Origin: JALZHR01 sp036389695
GTDB taxonomy: Bacteria > Acidobacteriota > Blastocatellia > Pyrinomonadales > Pyrinomonadaceae
Length of the DNA: 48,798 nt
Assembly (NCBI GenBank): GCA_036389695.1
Contig: DASVWG010000131.1
Location: 1 to 48,798, forward strand
Direction: 5' to 3'
In this document: piece by piece, positions 9,175 through 17,003 of the stretch
Numbering within the stretch: position 1 is the stretch's first letter
How the letters are laid out: each line of letters starts with the position of its first letter
Translations under genes and position numbers: made by a program
Notes under the pieces: generated by a model
The model's input: the letters and a program-made list of their open reading frames with translations, nothing else
Database searches by the model: none
What the model was told of the DNA's origin: nothing

Positions 9175-10107
9175 ATGCGTTCGAAAATTCGCCGCCTTTC
9201 TCGCCAAATTGCCGTGATTACGGGTTTTAATACAGACATCGAATATAACGGAGTGACTTATCACGTCCAGACCGAGGACAAGGGCGTTAATACGCCGCTT
9301 ATCTTGTCGCTCGTCTACGACCGCGGGACGATTCTCGCCAGCAAGCGCTCGCCTTACGACGACCTTCTCGGCGGCGAGTTTGACGAACAATTGCTTGCCG
9401 AACGCCTGCAAAAGCAGCATCATCTCATCTGCGCGGCGATAAAAGCCGGTCGCATCGAAGATTTGCGGCGGATGACGATGAAGGAATCCGCCAACAAGAA
9501 AAAAGGTCTGGTCGCGCAGAAAGAAATCAAAGTTCCGGTCGCGGCGGAAAAACCGGAAACGAAAAGAGAAGAAATCCCGATGCCCGAATTGCTGGCTAAA
9601 ACGGACGAGCCGTTTGAGCCGGATTTCGAGCCGCAGATGCAGGCGAAACCGAAGACCGAAACCGACGAAGCGGTTTTTGAAATTCCCATCAGCATTCTCG
9701 AAGACCCGATTATCGAAGCCGTCGAAATCGTCGAAGAAGAAACGATTCTGCCCGTCGACGCGGTCGAAATCATCAACGATTTTACCAAATCCGAAACGTC
9801 CGAAGAAGAACAACTGACGATTGATTTGCTCAATTCGCCGACTTTCAAAGGCGGCGAGCGAAAAACTTTGAGCATACTCGTGCATCGCGGCAGCGAGGAA
9901 TCGAGCGTCAGCGGCGCGCACGTGATGGTCAAAGTTCTCGGCTCGTCGTTTCGCCCGCTGATTTTTCACGCCAAAACCGACAGCAACGGCGTCGCCATCG
10001 TCCACCTGCAATTGCCGCAATTCAAACAGGGACGCGCGGCTGTTCTGGTCAAAGCGATGACCGGCGGCGAGGAAGTTGAGCTTCGCCGGGTAATCCAGCA
10101 TAATTGA
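9175..10107 (+). CDS. Conserved hypothetical protein
   Basis: This 310-residue protein has no named family I can recall with certainty. The first 100 residues are conserved-looking (GFNTDIEYNGVTYHVQTEDK, then LVYDRGTILASKRSPYDDLL, then LICAAIKAGRIEDLRRMT) and suggest a soluble alpha/beta domain. Residues 105-220 are acidic, proline- and glutamate-rich and probably disordered. Residues 225-310 look like an immunoglobulin-like beta domain (LSILVHRGSEESSVSGAHVM, TDSNGVAIVHLQLPQF). There is no signal peptide or membrane segment. The AAAGGA sequence 12-7 bases before the ATG supports the start. It is divergent from nuoA, and thiS follows 35 bases later. Confidence 0.8.
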   Translation: MRSKIRRLSRQIAVITGFNTDIEYNGVTYHVQTEDKGVNTPLILSLVYDRGTILASKRSPYDDLLGGEFDEQLLAERLQKQHHLICAAIKAGRIEDLRRMTMKESANKKKGLVAQKEIKVPVAAEKPETKREEIPMPELLAKTDEPFEPDFEPQMQAKPKTETDEAVFEIPISILEDPIIEAVEIVEEETILPVDAVEIINDFTKSETSEEEQLTIDLLNSPTFKGGERKTLSILVHRGSEESSVSGAHVMVKVLGSSFRPLIFHAKTDSNGVAIVHLQLPQFKQGRAAVLVKAMTGGEEVELRRVIQHN

Positions 10108-10142
10108 TTTTAGATTTTAGATTTGCGATTTTGGATTGGAAG

Positions 10143-10343
10143 ATGAAAGTTTTTATCAACGGCGAAACAAAAGAAATAACCGGAAATCTCAATTTGTCGG
10201 AATTACTCAAACAATTTTCGCTGCCTTCGGAATGCATCGCCGTCGAATTAAATAGGGAAGTCGTGCGCAAAAAAGATTGGGAAACAATCGAAATCAAGGA
10301 CGCCGACAAAATCGAAATCGTCCATTTCGTCGGCGGCGGCTAA
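10143..10343 (+). CDS. thiS: Sulfur carrier protein ThiS
   Basis: This 66-residue ubiquitin-fold sulfur carrier ends in FVGGG, whose terminal Gly-Gly is thiocarboxylated to feed thiazole synthesis. The core shows MKVFINGETKEI, LSELLKQF, IAVELNREVV and WETIEIKDADKIEIVHF. The ATG at 10143 gives the family length. An upstream in-frame TTG at 10104 would add residues encoded by short-word repeat DNA and is rejected. It works with ThiG, encoded 163 bases downstream, although a terminator-like hairpin separates the two. Confidence 0.93.
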   Translation: MKVFINGETKEITGNLNLSELLKQFSLPSECIAVELNREVVRKKDWETIEIKDADKIEIVHFVGGG

Positions 10344-10350
10344 AACGATG

Positions 10351-10500
10351 ACGAATTAAAAATTAAAAATTAAGAAACGCGGATTAAATTTTTCTAATTT
10401 TAGTCCGCATTTCTTTTGCCTGATTTTTTGTTAAGATTGAAACTGTAAATTTACAATCTATTTCTTAAAATTCGTAATTCGTAATTTTTAATTCGCAATT
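10351..10500. repeat. Short-word inverted repeat around thiS terminator
   Basis: The left arm at 10354-10374 repeats AATTAAAA, and the right arm at 10464-10500 repeats AATTCGTAATTCG and TTTTTAATTC. The arms are imperfectly complementary. The same right-arm words recur at 41770-41804. Confidence 0.7.
10379..10408 (+). terminator. Terminator-like hairpin after thiS
   Basis: GCGGATTAAA at 10379-10388 pairs with TTTAGTCCGC at 10399-10408, with one G-T wobble and a ten-base loop. A T-rich but not uniform tract follows. It lies 35 bases after the thiS stop. Confidence 0.5.
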
Positions 10501-10506
10501 GATTTT

Positions 10507-11277
10507 ATGTCTGATTCATTCGTTTTAGCCGGAAAAACTTTTAACTCGCGCCTCATCATCGGCACGGGAAAATATCGCTCGCATCGGGAGATGCAGGCAG
10601 CGCACGCCGCTTCCGAAGCGGAGATGGTGACGGTCGCCGTCAATCGCGTGCCGCTCGACCGCGCCACCGAATCGTTTCTCGATTATCTCTCGCCGCAGAT
10701 GCGGATTTTGCCGAACACGGCTGGCTGTTACGACGCCGAACACGCCATCCGCACGGCGCGTCTCGCCCGCGAAGCGCTCGAAACCGATTGGATAAAGCTG
10801 GAAGTCATCGGCGACAAAGTCACGCTTTTGCCCGACAACGAGCAAACTCTGGAAGCCGCGCGCGTGCTGGTCAAAGAAGGCTTTATCGTGCTGCCGTATT
10901 TTTCCGACGATTTGATTATGGCGAAAAAATTATTGGACATCGGCTGTCCCGCCGTGATGCCGCTCGCCGCGCCGATTGGTTCGGGAATGGGCGTGCAGAA
11001 TCCTTCAAATCTTCGGATTATGCGCGAGCAATTGCCCGATGCGACGATTATCGTCGATGCCGGCGTCGGCGTGCCTTCGGACGCGGCAATCGCGATGGAG
11101 CTCGGCGCGGACGCGATTCTGATGAACACGGCAATCGCCGAAGCCCGAGACGCCGCGCAGATGGCGACGGCGATGAAATTAGCCGTGCAAGCCGGAAGAT
11201 TAGCTTATCTGTCAGGCAGAATGCCGAAACGTCTCTACGCTTCCGCATCGAGTCCGATTGAAGGCGCGATTAAATAA
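10507..11277 (+). CDS. thiG: Thiazole synthase ThiG
   Basis: This 256-residue TIM-barrel enzyme makes the thiazole phosphate of thiamine from deoxyxylulose 5-phosphate, dehydroglycine and ThiS thiocarboxylate. The segment WIKLEVIGDK holds the Schiff-base Lys. Phosphate-binding loops are GSGMGVQNP, IVDAGVGVPSDAAIAMELGA and AILMNTAIAEARD. It begins FVLAGKTFNSRLIIGTGKY as in the family. No TPP riboswitch is visible upstream. The start ATG at 10507 follows directly on a short-word repeat and has no clear Shine-Dalgarno sequence. A GTG-initiated cytochrome gene follows 35 bases later. Confidence 0.97.
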   Translation: MSDSFVLAGKTFNSRLIIGTGKYRSHREMQAAHAASEAEMVTVAVNRVPLDRATESFLDYLSPQMRILPNTAGCYDAEHAIRTARLAREALETDWIKLEVIGDKVTLLPDNEQTLEAARVLVKEGFIVLPYFSDDLIMAKKLLDIGCPAVMPLAAPIGSGMGVQNPSNLRIMREQLPDATIIVDAGVGVPSDAAIAMELGADAILMNTAIAEARDAAQMATAMKLAVQAGRLAYLSGRMPKRLYASASSPIEGAIK

Positions 11278-11312
11278 GGCAAAAGGAAAAGGCAAAAAGC
11301 AAAAATAAAACT

Positions 11313-11675
11313 GTGTTGAAATTAAAAGTTTTGCTGATTTTTCTTTTTATCGTTTTTTTGATTGCGGCTTGCGTCCAAACCGAATCGAAACGCGGCGGCG
11401 GCATCGTTATCGCCGAAAGCAAATCCTACGAAGCCTCGCTCTATCGTCAAAACTGCGCGATTTGTCACGGCGCGGAAGCTTACGGCAAAGAGATGGACGG
11501 AAAATTCGTGCCCTCTTTACGCTTCGGCGACATCGAAAAAAAGAGCGAGCAGGAAATTTACGAACAAATCGCGCACGGCAAACTGCCGATGCCCGCGTTT
11601 AAAAATCAGTTGACCGAAGAAGAAATTCAGAAAATGGTAATATTTATAAAGCGCGATTTGCAGGGAAAAGAATGA
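11313..11675 (+). CDS. Lipoprotein cytochrome c, monoheme
   Basis: This 120-residue protein starts at GTG. It has a hydrophobic signal segment and a lipobox LIAAC with Cys20 as the probable lipidation site. The heme site is CAICH at residues 48-52 and the likely axial Met lies in KLPMPAF. The domain from 40 to 115 matches a class I c-type cytochrome (cytochrome_CBB3-like) with the terminal helix EEEIQKMVIFIKRDL. It would act as an outer-face electron carrier, but its partner cannot be named. Its stop overlaps the next ATG as ATGA, indicating coupling to the following gene. Confidence 0.92.
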   Translation: MLKLKVLLIFLFIVFLIAACVQTESKRGGGIVIAESKSYEASLYRQNCAICHGAEAYGKEMDGKFVPSLRFGDIEKKSEQEIYEQIAHGKLPMPAFKNQLTEEEIQKMVIFIKRDLQGKE

Positions 11676-12412
11676 TGCGAAAAACGTTTTTAATATTGCT
11701 TGTTTTGATTTTCGCCGCTTTGGCGGCGGGCGCGCAGAGTGCGAAAAAGTGTACGGCGAGCGGCAGATTAATCGATGATAACGGCAATCCCGTTTCCAAA
11801 GCGCTTATTTACACGGATGATTATCATCAGGACGACGTGGACATTATAATCGTCGCGTCTGGTCCGAATGAAGAAGGCGTCTTCTCCGTTGAAAGCCGCT
11901 GCGAAAACGGCACGGGTTATTTATGGATTAGCTCGGCGTTTGATACGAATGAAGCTTTTGTGCCGGTCAAGCCGCCTTATTTCCAGTTTGCCGGAAAACA
12001 GCGCCGATACGGGACACTTGCTGGAATTCCTTTTAAAGGTCAGAACGTTAAATTCGGCGACATAAAAATTCCGATTCCGTATCGAAAAGTCTGGGTGAAA
12101 TTGCAAAACGAATCGGGCGCAGCTTTATTTCCGACTTCCAGCGACTGGGAAAATGTTACTTTCACGGTGAAAAACGAATTCGGTCTCGATGTCACATCCA
12201 GCGCCGCGCCTTATGCCGAGCAATTGAAAAATGAAAACAATGTGCGCGATTCTTCCCTTTTAATGAGCCTGCCCGAAGGCAGGTGGATTATCGAAATCAA
12301 GCCGCGGCGCGGGAAAAGGCTTTATTCAGATAAGTTGATTGAAGTAAAAAATACGGGCGAGCCGGTTCAGCAAATCGTTTTGCTGATGTCGAGAAAAAAA
12401 ATCAATCAATAA
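11672..12412 (+). CDS. Secreted hypothetical protein
   Basis: This 246-residue exported protein has a signal peptide in the first 22 residues (ILLVLIFAALAAGAQS). The mature part begins with a beta domain resembling carboxypeptidase-regulatory-like repeats (SGRLIDDNGNPVSKALIYTD). The rest shows beta-rich segments ending in LPEGRWIIEIKPRRGKRLYS. I recognise no catalytic motif. It overlaps the cytochrome stop by four bases, so the two are translationally coupled and may be co-exported, though no functional link is shown by sequence. Confidence 0.75.
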   Translation: MMRKTFLILLVLIFAALAAGAQSAKKCTASGRLIDDNGNPVSKALIYTDDYHQDDVDIIIVASGPNEEGVFSVESRCENGTGYLWISSAFDTNEAFVPVKPPYFQFAGKQRRYGTLAGIPFKGQNVKFGDIKIPIPYRKVWVKLQNESGAALFPTSSDWENVTFTVKNEFGLDVTSSAAPYAEQLKNENNVRDSSLLMSLPEGRWIIEIKPRRGKRLYSDKLIEVKNTGEPVQQIVLLMSRKKINQ

Positions 12413-12441
12413 ATCGACACGCAACTAATTAACATTAAAAT

Positions 12442-12492
12442 ATGAAAATTCTAATCTCAGGCATGAAGGATTTGCCGGAAAAGTTTGTGTGA
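12442..12492 (+). pseudogene. Duplicated 5' fragment of the epimerase gene
   Basis: This 16-codon frame starts ATGAAAATTCTAATCTCAGG, matching the first 21 bases of the epimerase gene at 12867 with one difference, and then diverges (MKDLPEKFV) to a stop. The AACATT just upstream is also shared. It looks like a decapitated or duplicated gene start, with the zinc-ribbon gene lying between the two copies. Confidence 0.6.
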
Positions 12493-12505
12493 AATATAAA
12501 AACAG

Positions 12506-12862
12506 ATGAGCGAGGAATATCCGTATCAGAAAAAGTGGGAAAGATACAGGCTTTACGTCACGCTCTGGGTGATAATGCTGCCTCTGCTTTTCGCGCCGCA
12601 TCTTCTGCTGGCAAATGATGTTTCTTTTTTTCCGCGAAAGGCATTAATTTACAGCATTATTTTGTTCTGGATTGTTTTTATTGTCCTTATTTTCATCATA
12701 ATGTTCTGGAAATGCCCGCGCTGCCGCCAATTTTATTTTCGGTGGTGGGTGAAAATAAGTATCCTGTCCGAATTTGAGTGCAAAAATTGCGGTTTGGAAA
12801 AATACAAAGGCTCGGACATTAAAAGCCTGAGCAAAAAATTCGGTAAAAGATTCGGTTTCTAA
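12506..12862 (+). CDS. Membrane protein with C-terminal zinc-ribbon
   Basis: This 118-residue hypothetical protein has two hydrophobic segments, at about residues 17-36 and 46-68. A cytoplasm-facing motif CPRCRQ at about 70-75 and CKNCGL at about 92-97 together form a C-x2-C...C-x2-C zinc-ribbon-like module. The C terminus is lysine-rich. I do not recognise a family. It sits between a duplicated gene start at 12442 and the epimerase gene four bases downstream, which suggests insertion of this segment. No Shine-Dalgarno sequence is clear before ATG 12506. Confidence 0.6.
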   Translation: MSEEYPYQKKWERYRLYVTLWVIMLPLLFAPHLLLANDVSFFPRKALIYSIILFWIVFIVLIFIIMFWKCPRCRQFYFRWWVKISILSEFECKNCGLEKYKGSDIKSLSKKFGKRFGF

Positions 12863-12866
12863 CATT

Positions 12867-13766
12867 ATGAAAATTTTAATCTCAGGCGCGAGCGGTCTGG
12901 TCGCGACGCATTTGATTCCGACTTTAAAAGCGAAAAATCACGAAATTTTTCGGCTCGTGCGAAAAACGCCGGAAGCGCCGGACGAGATTCGTTGGGATTC
13001 GGAAAAAGGCTTTGCGGACGACGAGCGCGCCAGGCTCGAAAACTTCGACGCGGTCATTCATCTGGCGGGCGACAACGTCGCGTCGGAGAATTGGTCGGAA
13101 GAAAAGAAACGGAAAATCCGCGCCAGCCGCGTCGTCGGCACGCGCGTTCTGGTCGATGCGCTCAAATCTCTGCAAAATCCGCCGCGAATTCTGGTTTCCG
13201 CCTCGGCAATCGGTTTTTACGGGAATCGCGAAGACGAAATTTTAACTGAAGACAGCGCGAAAGGCGTCGGGTTTTTGCCCGAAGTCTGCGACGCGTGGGA
13301 GATGGAATCGGAAAAGGCGGAAGAATTCGGCGCGCGCGTCGTGATGCCGCGCATCGGCGTCGTTTTGACAAAGGACGGCGGCGCGCTGGAAAAAATGCTC
13401 ACGCCGTTTAAATTCGGCGTCGGCGGTCGCGTCGGCAGCGGCAAACAATGGATGAGCTGGATTGCGCTCGAAGATTTGATTCAAATCATTCATTTCGCGC
13501 TCGAAAACGAAAAACTGCGCGGCGTCGTCAACGCCGTCGCGCCGAACCCGGTGACTAATGAAGAATTTACCAAAACCTTCGGCAGAGTTCTGCATCGCCC
13601 CGCAATTCTGCCCGTTCCCGAATTTGCCGTCAGGCTGATGTTCGGCGAAATGGGCGAAACGCTCCTTCTGCAAGGCGCGCGCGTTTTGCCCGAAAGACTT
13701 CTGGAAAACGGCTTCGACTTTAAATTCACCAATCTGGAAGAAGCGATGAAAAACGCGTTGAATTAA
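12867..13766 (+). CDS. TIGR01777-family NAD-dependent epimerase (SDR39U1-like)
   Basis: This 299-residue atypical short-chain dehydrogenase has an N-terminal NAD(P)-binding Rossmann motif in MKILISGASGLVATHLIPTL, shaped GxxGxxG-like. Mid-protein motifs are VIHLAGDNV, SASAIGFYGNREDEILTEDS and the conserved WMSWIALEDL. The C-terminal 45 residues form the DUF1731-like domain (PAILPVPEFAVRLMFGEMGE). Substrate is unknown for this family. The ATG at 12867 matches the family start. The last codons lie within a 34-base perfect palindrome that acts as the terminator stem. It is four bases downstream of the zinc-ribbon gene. Confidence 0.92.
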   Translation: MKILISGASGLVATHLIPTLKAKNHEIFRLVRKTPEAPDEIRWDSEKGFADDERARLENFDAVIHLAGDNVASENWSEEKKRKIRASRVVGTRVLVDALKSLQNPPRILVSASAIGFYGNREDEILTEDSAKGVGFLPEVCDAWEMESEKAEEFGARVVMPRIGVVLTKDGGALEKMLTPFKFGVGGRVGSGKQWMSWIALEDLIQIIHFALENEKLRGVVNAVAPNPVTNEEFTKTFGRVLHRPAILPVPEFAVRLMFGEMGETLLLQGARVLPERLLENGFDFKFTNLEEAMKNALN

Positions 13767-13781
13767 TTCAACGCGTTTTTC
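13748..13781 (+). terminator. Perfect palindromic terminator overlapping the stop codon
   Basis: This is a 34-base perfect palindrome (arms GAAAAACGCGTTGAATT and its complement) that includes the last six codons and the TAA of the epimerase gene and ends in TTTTTC. It could serve both strands. Confidence 0.75.
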
Positions 13782-13782
13782 A

Positions 13783-13896
13783 ATGCAAAACGTATTTAAT
13801 GCAAAATGCAAAATGCAAAGTGCAAAATAAAAAAAGATTTAATTCTGAATCTTAAATTCTTCTTCCTAATATTTTGCATTTTGCATTTTGCATTTT
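13783..13896. repeat. Short-word inverted repeat (TGCAAAA word), copy 1
   Basis: The left arm repeats ATGCAAA/ATGCAAAATGC and the right arm repeats its complement (TTTTGCAT). Loop text resembles that of the copy at 45160-45257 (GATTTAATYCTGAATC and CTAATATTTTGCA), so these two are copies of one element and not independent slippage products. It lies between convergent genes. Confidence 0.85.
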
Positions 13897-14859
13897 CTAC
13901 GTTTTTAAAACAATTTTGCCGAACGCTTTTTCTTCGATGACGGCGCGGTGCGCTTCGGCGGCTCGGGCGAGCGGGAAGGTTTTGCCGACGATTGGATTCA
14001 GGAAACCTTCGCTCAAGCCTTTGTAAATCGCGGCGTGAATTTCCTGCATGGCGGCTTGCGGCGCGTTAAAAAGCGTCATTCCGAAAACGCTCGCGTCTTT
14101 GCCCATCACCGCGCGCGGGTTAAATTCCAAAGTGCCGCGACTGCCGATTAGCGAGACGCGCCCGAACACCGCCAGCACTTCGAAATCCTTTTGCAGGTTC
14201 ACGTTGGCGAGCATTTCCAGAATTATATCGACGCCCTTGCCAGCCGTTATTTCCTTGATTTCGTTCAGATAATTTTCGTCCGTGTGGTCGAGAACGTAAT
14301 CCGCGCCCTGTTCTCGAACCAGCTTTTTGCCTTCGTCCGAGCTTGCCGTGCCGATGATTTTCAAACCGAAATTTTTCGCCCATTGAAGGGAAGCCATACC
14401 GACGCCGCCCGACGCGCCGTGAACAAGAAGCGTCTCGCCCGCTTGCGGCTTCGCTTTCTGAAACAGCGCCCGATACGCCGTCGCATAAGGCACGAAAATT
14501 CCCGCGCCCTGTTCAAACGAGACGTTTTCCGGCAATTTATGAATCTGATTTTCCGCGCACAAAGCGAATTCGGCGTAAGTTCCCGAAACGGAATCGGCGG
14601 TGTAAACCCCGTCGCCGACTTTAAAATCCGAAACGTTTTCGCCGACCGCTTCGATAATTCCCGCCGCGTCTTTGCCGGGCGTGTAGGGAAGTTTCGGCTT
14701 CTGCGCGTGCGTGCCGGTGCGAATATATGTATCAACCGGATTGACGCCCGCCGCATGCACGCGCACCAAAACCTGATTTTCGTCCGGCTGCAAATCGGCG
14801 ACGTCTTCGAGCCGCAAAACTTCCGGCGCGCCGAATTCTCTGATAATAATTGCTTTCAT
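13897..14859 (-). CDS. Zinc-independent MDR family quinone oxidoreductase
   Basis: This 320-residue medium-chain dehydrogenase/reductase of the quinone reductase (zeta-crystallin-like) type uses NADPH to reduce quinones or enones. It starts MKAIIIREFGAPEVLRLEDV. The cofactor site is VHGASGGVGMASLQWAKNFG at about residues 146-165. No structural zinc Cys cluster is seen. It is a paralogue of the proteins at 19693 and 25164. It forms the downstream end of the minus-strand redox run, facing the plus-strand Uma2 gene. Confidence 0.92.
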   Translation of the reverse strand: MKAIIIREFGAPEVLRLEDVADLQPDENQVLVRVHAAGVNPVDTYIRTGTHAQKPKLPYTPGKDAAGIIEAVGENVSDFKVGDGVYTADSVSGTYAEFALCAENQIHKLPENVSFEQGAGIFVPYATAYRALFQKAKPQAGETLLVHGASGGVGMASLQWAKNFGLKIIGTASSDEGKKLVREQGADYVLDHTDENYLNEIKEITAGKGVDIILEMLANVNLQKDFEVLAVFGRVSLIGSRGTLEFNPRAVMGKDASVFGMTLFNAPQAAMQEIHAAIYKGLSEGFLNPIVGKTFPLARAAEAHRAVIEEKAFGKIVLKT

Positions 14860-14906
14860 AAATTTTTGAATTGAATGTAAAATGTTAGCACATCCGAGAG
14901 GTGACG

Positions 14907-15473
14907 ATGGCTATTCCGAATAAAATTTCTTACACTACCGCCGAAGAATATTTAGCCGCTGAAAAGCTTGCCGACGCGAAACACGAATACGTAGACGGCG
15001 AAATTTATGCGATGGCTGGAAGCTCGGCGCGTCATTACCGCCTGACCAGAAATATCGGTAGAAAATTGGAAAATCATCTTGCCGTTTCCGATTGCGAAGT
15101 GTTTCTGACCGATATGAAAACAAAGGTCAGCGATATTGTTTATTATTACCCGGACGTGGTCGCCACCTGCGAAAAAATCGAAGATTTGCAGGACGTAATT
15201 TCGCAGCCGATTTTAATTGTCGAAGTTCTTTCGCCTTCGACCGCCGCCAAAGACCGGCGCGAGAAACTTATCGCTTACAAGCTTATCGACTCTTTGCAGG
15301 AATATGCGATTGTCTGGCAGGACGAGATGCGAATCGAGCTTCACCGGCGGCAGGACGAAATTGATTGGCTGACGTTTTTCTTTACAAATCCTGATGATGA
15401 AGTGGAATTTTCCTCAATCGATTACCGAACGAGTTTGTCTGAAATTTATCATCGAATTAATTTTCAGCAATAA
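14907..15473 (+). CDS. Uma2 family (DUF820) endonuclease-like protein
   Basis: This 188-residue protein has the PD-(D/E)xK-like Uma2 fold. It shows YTTAEEYLAAEKLADAKHEY, YVDGEIYAMAGSS, then D-M-K-T (VFLTDMKTKV), YYYPDVVATC and LIVEVLSPSTAAKDRREKL. The putative catalytic DxE/ExK elements fall in PDVV and VEVLS. The start is placed at ATG 14907 because GAGAGG lies five bases before it; a GTG at 14901 would overlap that site. Function is unproven. It has no toxin-antitoxin partner next to it. Confidence 0.85.
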   Translation: MAIPNKISYTTAEEYLAAEKLADAKHEYVDGEIYAMAGSSARHYRLTRNIGRKLENHLAVSDCEVFLTDMKTKVSDIVYYYPDVVATCEKIEDLQDVISQPILIVEVLSPSTAAKDRREKLIAYKLIDSLQEYAIVWQDEMRIELHRRQDEIDWLTFFFTNPDDEVEFSSIDYRTSLSEIYHRINFQQ

Positions 15474-15478
15474 AAAAG

Positions 15479-15514
15479 CAAGCGGCGGCAACGAGTTATC
15501 GCTGCCGCCGCTTG
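15479..15514. terminator. Bidirectional terminator hairpin
   Basis: An 11-base perfect stem CAAGCGGCGGC/GCCGCCGCTTG with a 14-base loop lies between the convergent Uma2 and thioredoxin genes. It is flanked by A-rich and T-rich DNA on the two sides, so it can serve both transcripts. Confidence 0.8.
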
Positions 15515-15536
15515 TCGCTTATTTTAAGCTTATACT

Positions 15537-15863
15537 TTAGACGTATTTTTCAATCACGTTCGCAATCGCTTCGCGCGAGACCGCGCCGACGATGCGCTCT
15601 TTTTCCTCGCCGTCTTTGAAAACTATAAGCGTCGGAATGCCGCGAATGCCGTAGCGCTGGGGCACGTTCATATTTTCGTCCACGTTCATTTTATAAACGC
15701 TCGCTTTGCCTTCGTAATCTTCGGCGATGGCTTCGACCGACGGCGCAATCATCCGGCAAGGTCCGCACCATTCCGCCCAAAAATCTACCAGAACGGGTTT
15801 GTCCGACGACAAAACATCCGTCTCAAAATTCGTATCCGTTGCTTGTTTTGCAAAATTTCCCAT
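15537..15863 (-). CDS. trxA: Thioredoxin
   Basis: This 108-residue thioredoxin has the active site WCGPC in FWAEWCGPCRMIAPSVEAIA and the cis-Pro loop GIRGIPTLIVFKDGEE. It starts MGNFAKQATDTNFETDVLSS. The full-length single domain without a signal peptide indicates a cytoplasmic disulfide reductase. TAGGAG or similar precedes the ATG (about 15871). It ends 23 bases from the bidirectional terminator, with its promoter region shared with the divergent sigma-54 gene at 16057. Confidence 0.97.
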   Translation of the reverse strand: MGNFAKQATDTNFETDVLSSDKPVLVDFWAEWCGPCRMIAPSVEAIAEDYEGKASVYKMNVDENMNVPQRYGIRGIPTLIVFKDGEEKERIVGAVSREAIANVIEKYV

Positions 15864-15985
15864 ATTCTTCTCCTAAAAAATTATTTGTAAAATTGCGCGA
15901 AAACGGTTAAATTCCTTTTCCGCAAACGTTTATTTCATCTTAGCCTGCCGCCCGTTTGTTTGCCAAATCTTTTGTTTTTCTCCGG

Positions 15986-16001
15986 TGGCACGATTTGTGC
16001 A
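15986..16001 (+). promoter_or_regulatory. Sigma-54 (-24/-12) promoter of the DUF3072 gene
   Basis: The sequence TGGCACGATTTGTGCA matches the sigma-54 consensus TGGCACG-N4-TTGC with one base different, and the GG (15987-15988) and GC (15999-16000) pair has the required ten-base spacing. It lies about 56 bases before the DUF3072 ATG. Confidence 0.7.
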
Positions 16002-16056
16002 AAGTGTAGGCTGGTGTTTAATCACTGAAACAAAATCGAACACTTAGGAGAAATTT

Positions 16057-16293
16057 ATGACTGATAAACTTACGCAGCAGCACGCTGATGAAAGCAATAC
16101 CATTAAAAACCCCGAAGATTGGACGACCGGCGACGAGCCGATGACCGGCGCGCAGCGCTCATATCTGAAAACTCTCAGCGAAGAAGCCAAAGAAGATTTC
16201 GATGAAAATCTCACGAAAGCCGAAGCTTCCAAACGCATCGATGAGCTACAGCAAAAAACCGGACGCGGCGCTTCCAATTCCGCCGGAAAATAA
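16057..16293 (+). CDS. DUF3072 domain-containing protein
   Basis: This 78-residue acidic protein has the conserved signature NPEDWTTGDEPMTGAQRSYL followed by KTLSEEAKEDFDENLTKAEA and ASKRIDELQQKTGR. This matches the DUF3072 family of small cytoplasmic proteins of unknown function. GGAG lies just upstream of the ATG. A sigma-54-type promoter at 15986-16001 is well placed, suggesting control by an enhancer-binding activator. It lies between two divergent/convergent redox genes and may be a stress-response peptide, which is an inference. Confidence 0.85.
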   Translation: MTDKLTQQHADESNTIKNPEDWTTGDEPMTGAQRSYLKTLSEEAKEDFDENLTKAEASKRIDELQQKTGRGASNSAGK

Positions 16294-16344
16294 AGTCCAA
16301 TCCATTCTGTTGAGAAAGGATTATTTATAATTTATGCGAATCAA

Positions 16345-16465
16345 AAGTCGAAATTAAAGGCTTTATTCTTCGCGCACTCTGCGTCTTTCTCTTCGCGCTC
16401 TTTGCGGTTAAAAAATCTTTCTTAACCGCAAAGAGCGCGAAGATTTCCGCAAAGGACGCGAAGGA
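16345..16465. repeat. CGCAAAGG-type interspersed palindromic repeat
   Basis: A perfect 22-base stem, TCTTCGCGCTCTTTGCGGTT plus AA (16390-16411) with its complement (16422-16443) around a ten-base loop, is flanked by further GCAAAGGACGCGAAG-type words. A second copy is at 20672-20778. Confidence 0.85.
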
Positions 16466-16529
16466 AATCAAAAATTCCTGCTCTTGATTCGGACAATTTA
16501 TTTATCCTTTCTCAAATTTTTTTCAAATA

Positions 16530-16973
16530 TCAACTTGCCGCCTGTGCTTTCACGAGTTTCGCGTCAAGCACGATTTCCGTTCCCGTCAGCGCTTTGCTGA
16601 CCGGACAGGTCGTTTTCACCTTGTCGGCGATTTCCTTAAATTTCGCTTCGTCGATGCCTTCGACGTCGGCTTCGGTCTGCAAATCAATCCGCGTGATGGC
16701 AAATCCCGCGTCGTCTTTGCCGAAATGAACCTTCGCTTCCGTGCGGACGCTGCTCGCCTTATTGCCTTCCTTTTCCAGCGTGGCGTTCAAAGCCATCGTG
16801 TAACAGCCCGCCAGCGCCGCGCCGATTAATTCTTCCGGGTTCGTGCCCGGCTCGTCGCCCATTCGCGTATTAAACGAAAACGAGCCTTCAAACGCGCCGC
16901 TGCCCAGCGCCATCGTGCCTTTGCCGTCCGTCAAACCGCCTTCCCAAGTTGCTTTCGCCGTTCTGATTGCCAT
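16530..16973 (-). CDS. OsmC family peroxiredoxin-like protein
   Basis: This 147-residue protein of the OsmC/Ohr superfamily starts MAIRTAKATWEGGLTDGKGT. It contains GAALAGCYTMALNATLEKEG and TTCPVSKALTGTE, in which the two Cys form the peroxide-reducing pair. The TNPEELIGAALAGC arrangement is typical of OsmC. It has no signal peptide. It reduces organic hydroperoxides in characterised relatives. The ATG is at 16973. The gene is separated from the next redox gene (aldo/keto reductase) by a 111-base repeat-filled spacer. Confidence 0.93.
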   Translation of the reverse strand: MAIRTAKATWEGGLTDGKGTMALGSGAFEGSFSFNTRMGDEPGTNPEELIGAALAGCYTMALNATLEKEGNKASSVRTEAKVHFGKDDAGFAITRIDLQTEADVEGIDEAKFKEIADKVKTTCPVSKALTGTEIVLDAKLVKAQAAS

Positions 16974-17003
16974 AATTTTTTACCTTCCGTTTTTTAATTA
17001 ATT

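Noticed and set aside
9148..10101. Minus-strand 317-codon frame opposite the conserved gene
   Set aside because: It is an antisense shadow with phenylalanine/arginine-rich composition and no family signature; the plus-strand protein is coherent.
10408..10506. TPP riboswitch before thiG
   Set aside because: No CTGAGA or GATCTGG-type core is present.
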